Assembly (NCBI GenBank): GCA_009908925.1 | Contig: JAAAOH010000327.1 | Location: 1 to 7,435 of the forward strand | From: Spirochaetota bacterium | GTDB lineage: Bacteria; Spirochaetota; Spirochaetia; DSM-27196; PWMO01 | Length of the DNA: 7,435 nucleotides | Direction of reading: 5' to 3' | In this document: positions 6,212 to 7,435 of the stretch, piece by piece | How positions within the stretch are numbered: position 1 is the first letter of the stretch | Layout of the letters: each line of letters begins with the position of its first letter | Notes under the pieces: generated by a model | Told to the model about the DNA's origin: nothing | Databases searched by the model: none | Seen by the model: only the letters and a program-made list of their open reading frames with translations | Program-made: the position numbers and the translations under genes

Positions 6212-6225
6212 CTTCCGCGGTAGTC

Positions 6226-7435
6226 TCACGCGAGTACACCGACCCACGCGAACGCGTAGACGACCACAATTGCGGTCCAGCCGAGGGGCCTGAAATGTCG
6301 CCTCCGCACGGCACGCGCATACTCTTCCCATCGCGAACCGAACTGCTGACGAAGGGCCCGTTCCTCGCGGCGTGCGCCGAAGACCTGTGCCGTGCCGGCT
6401 AACGCCGCCCAGACCAGCAGGTACACCGAGTGCAGCCCCGCTGCGATGCCGACGCTGGAAAGAATGAGACCGGCTGCGTGGGGATGGCGCCGTGCGGCGT
6501 AGGGACCTGTCGTGGCCAGAAAGAGCGGGCGCTCGTTGCGGTGCTCGGTGGCATGGTGGAGGATGTGTCGAGCGCGATGTGCGAGCATACGCCCGAGATG
6601 AAAAAGAATGAGTCCCGCGGCGAGAAGTATTACCTGGGCGAAAGACAGGGACTCCCCGGCGCGAAGGCCCGGGACGGTCAGCGCCGGCGCGTGAAGCAGG
6701 CGAGAGCCACCGATCGGCGCCCATACCTCGAGCTCGGGAAGCCAACTGATCACCCAGCCCGCGAGAAGATGGACAGCCGTGAATACCACGGCCGACACCC
6801 CGAAGCGCAGCGCGAGACCGAGGCCCCGAAGCAGGGGCCGGCGCACGACTGCCTCGGCGCCGGAGGAACCGTCTCTGGAGAACTCGCCGGGGGCAAACAC
6901 CGCCGGACCGCGCGAGAGTGCCCGATCGAGCTCGGCACGCCCGGATTCGGTGAGAGCGAGGCGACCGGGACGTTCACCGAGCTCGACCGCCAAAGCCCGC
7001 TCGAAGACCTCGGAGGCCGCCTGCTCCAGCTTCTCCTCACGGCCCGCCTGCTTGTCGATACCGAGGGCCCGAAAGGAGGCGATTTTCGAGAAGTCTGTGG
7101 CCGCGCGGGCCTCCTTCATCATCTGATCGTGGGTGTGGATTCGTCCGGAGTCGATTTCAAAGAGAAGCCAGCGCACGGTCTGCCGGTGTCGCCGGGCCTC
7201 GATCGCCGAGAATCCCCAGCGACTGAGGTCCGGCTCCTCCTCGCCGGCGCTTCGGATGAGGTCGGTCAAGAGCTCGGCAGCCCCTTTGAGAATGAGGATC
7301 GCCACGGTCAACCCGACGAGGCGATCGAGAAGTGCGAGGTCGAAGACCGCCGCGATGAGCCCCGCCCCCACCCCGGCTGCCACGATCACGTGGTTTCGCG
7401 AGTCCACCGACTGCGCAATGAGCGGCATCGACCCG
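6226..7435 (-). CDS. CDF-like membrane segment fused to an isoprenylcysteine/phospholipid methyltransferase-like domain, N-terminus beyond the right edge
   Basis: The reading frame is open to the right edge, and the first visible residues (GSMPLIAQSVDSRNH) look like the middle of a protein, so the ATG at 7428 is probably internal. Residue numbers count from that Met. Residues 1-60 resemble the second half of a cation diffusion facilitator membrane domain: the ALxADxxHxxxD-type helix start, here as AQSVDSRNH, a helix, then LLDRLVGLTVAILILKGAAELL. Residues 70-175 are soluble and end in a winged-helix-like LALTESGRAELDRAL. Residues 203-230 and 262-345 are membrane segments. Residues 308-380 match the isoprenylcysteine methyltransferase/phospholipid methyltransferase region: TGPYAARRHPHAAG, then EERALRQQFGSRWEEYARAVRR, where the RHP and EER...FG..W..Y pattern forms the cofactor-binding part. 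Substrate and true function are unknown. It is convergent with the rhomboid gene and not part of that operon. Confidence 0.7.
   Translation of the reverse strand, partial: GSMPLIAQSVDSRNHVIVAAGVGAGLIAAVFDLALLDRLVGLTVAILILKGAAELLTDLIRSAGEEEPDLSRWGFSAIEARRHRQTVRWLLFEIDSGRIHTHDQMMKEARAATDFSKIASFRALGIDKQAGREEKLEQAASEVFERALAVELGERPGRLALTESGRAELDRALSRGPAVFAPGEFSRDGSSGAEAVVRRPLLRGLGLALRFGVSAVVFTAVHLLAGWVISWLPELEVWAPIGGSRLLHAPALTVPGLRAGESLSFAQVILLAAGLILFHLGRMLAHRARHILHHATEHRNERPLFLATTGPYAARRHPHAAGLILSSVGIAAGLHSVYLLVWAALAGTAQVFGARREERALRQQFGSRWEEYARAVRRRHFRPLGWTAIVVVYAFAWVGVLA

Noticed and set aside
1..7435. tRNA, rRNA, CRISPR arrays, insertion sequences
   Set aside because: I saw no cloverleaf, no regularly spaced repeats, no transposase motifs and no terminal inverted repeats with flanking target duplications.

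Overview
This is GC-rich bacterial DNA (judged by eye, not counted), densely packed with genes. A predicted outer-membrane MipA/OmpV-type protein points to a diderm (Gram-negative) host. A 7-transmembrane LuxR-type regulator is reminiscent of Spirochaetota, where such proteins are common, but this is only a weak hint and I would not assign a taxon from this window.

Layout. Left block, minus strand: a CPBP-family intramembrane protease (2573-1617), a MipA/OmpV-like outer-membrane protein (1620-607, 4-nt ATGA overlap with the protease gene), then a broken NatA-type ABC ATPase gene (541-1, running to the left edge). The ABC remnant keeps its start and ribosome binding site but appears to have lost three internal pieces, including the P-loop. 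Two strong hairpins lie between mipA and the ABC remnant. Centre, plus strand: a membrane-bound LuxR-type regulator (2750-3661). Right block, plus strand: a 59-aa two-helix membrane protein (3782-3961), an alpha/beta hydrolase with a full Ser-Asp-His triad (4023-5000), and a rhomboid-type intramembrane serine protease with an extra C-terminal exported domain (4997-6211, ATGA overlap with the hydrolase). Right edge, minus strand, convergent: an incomplete gene (7435-6226) whose protein joins a cation-diffusion-facilitator-like membrane segment, a middle domain and an isoprenylcysteine-methyltransferase-like membrane domain.

How it fits together. The most striking signal is non-coding. The promoter regions of the CPBP-mipA block and of the small protein-hydrolase-rhomboid block, which flank luxR on either side, share a composite element with identical internal spacing: a TAGGTA-N4-TAC(C/T)(C/T)A box, 20 nt, TTGAG, 10 nt, GATAGCGC, then 30 or 31 nt to the ATG. 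In the luxR-CPBP intergenic region the box is a perfect inverted repeat. The simplest inference is that the membrane LuxR protein, or another shared regulator, controls two membrane-protein operons that each encode a different intramembrane protease. This would be a small envelope-sensing or envelope-remodelling module. The shared element is directly visible; the regulator assignment and the envelope role are inference.
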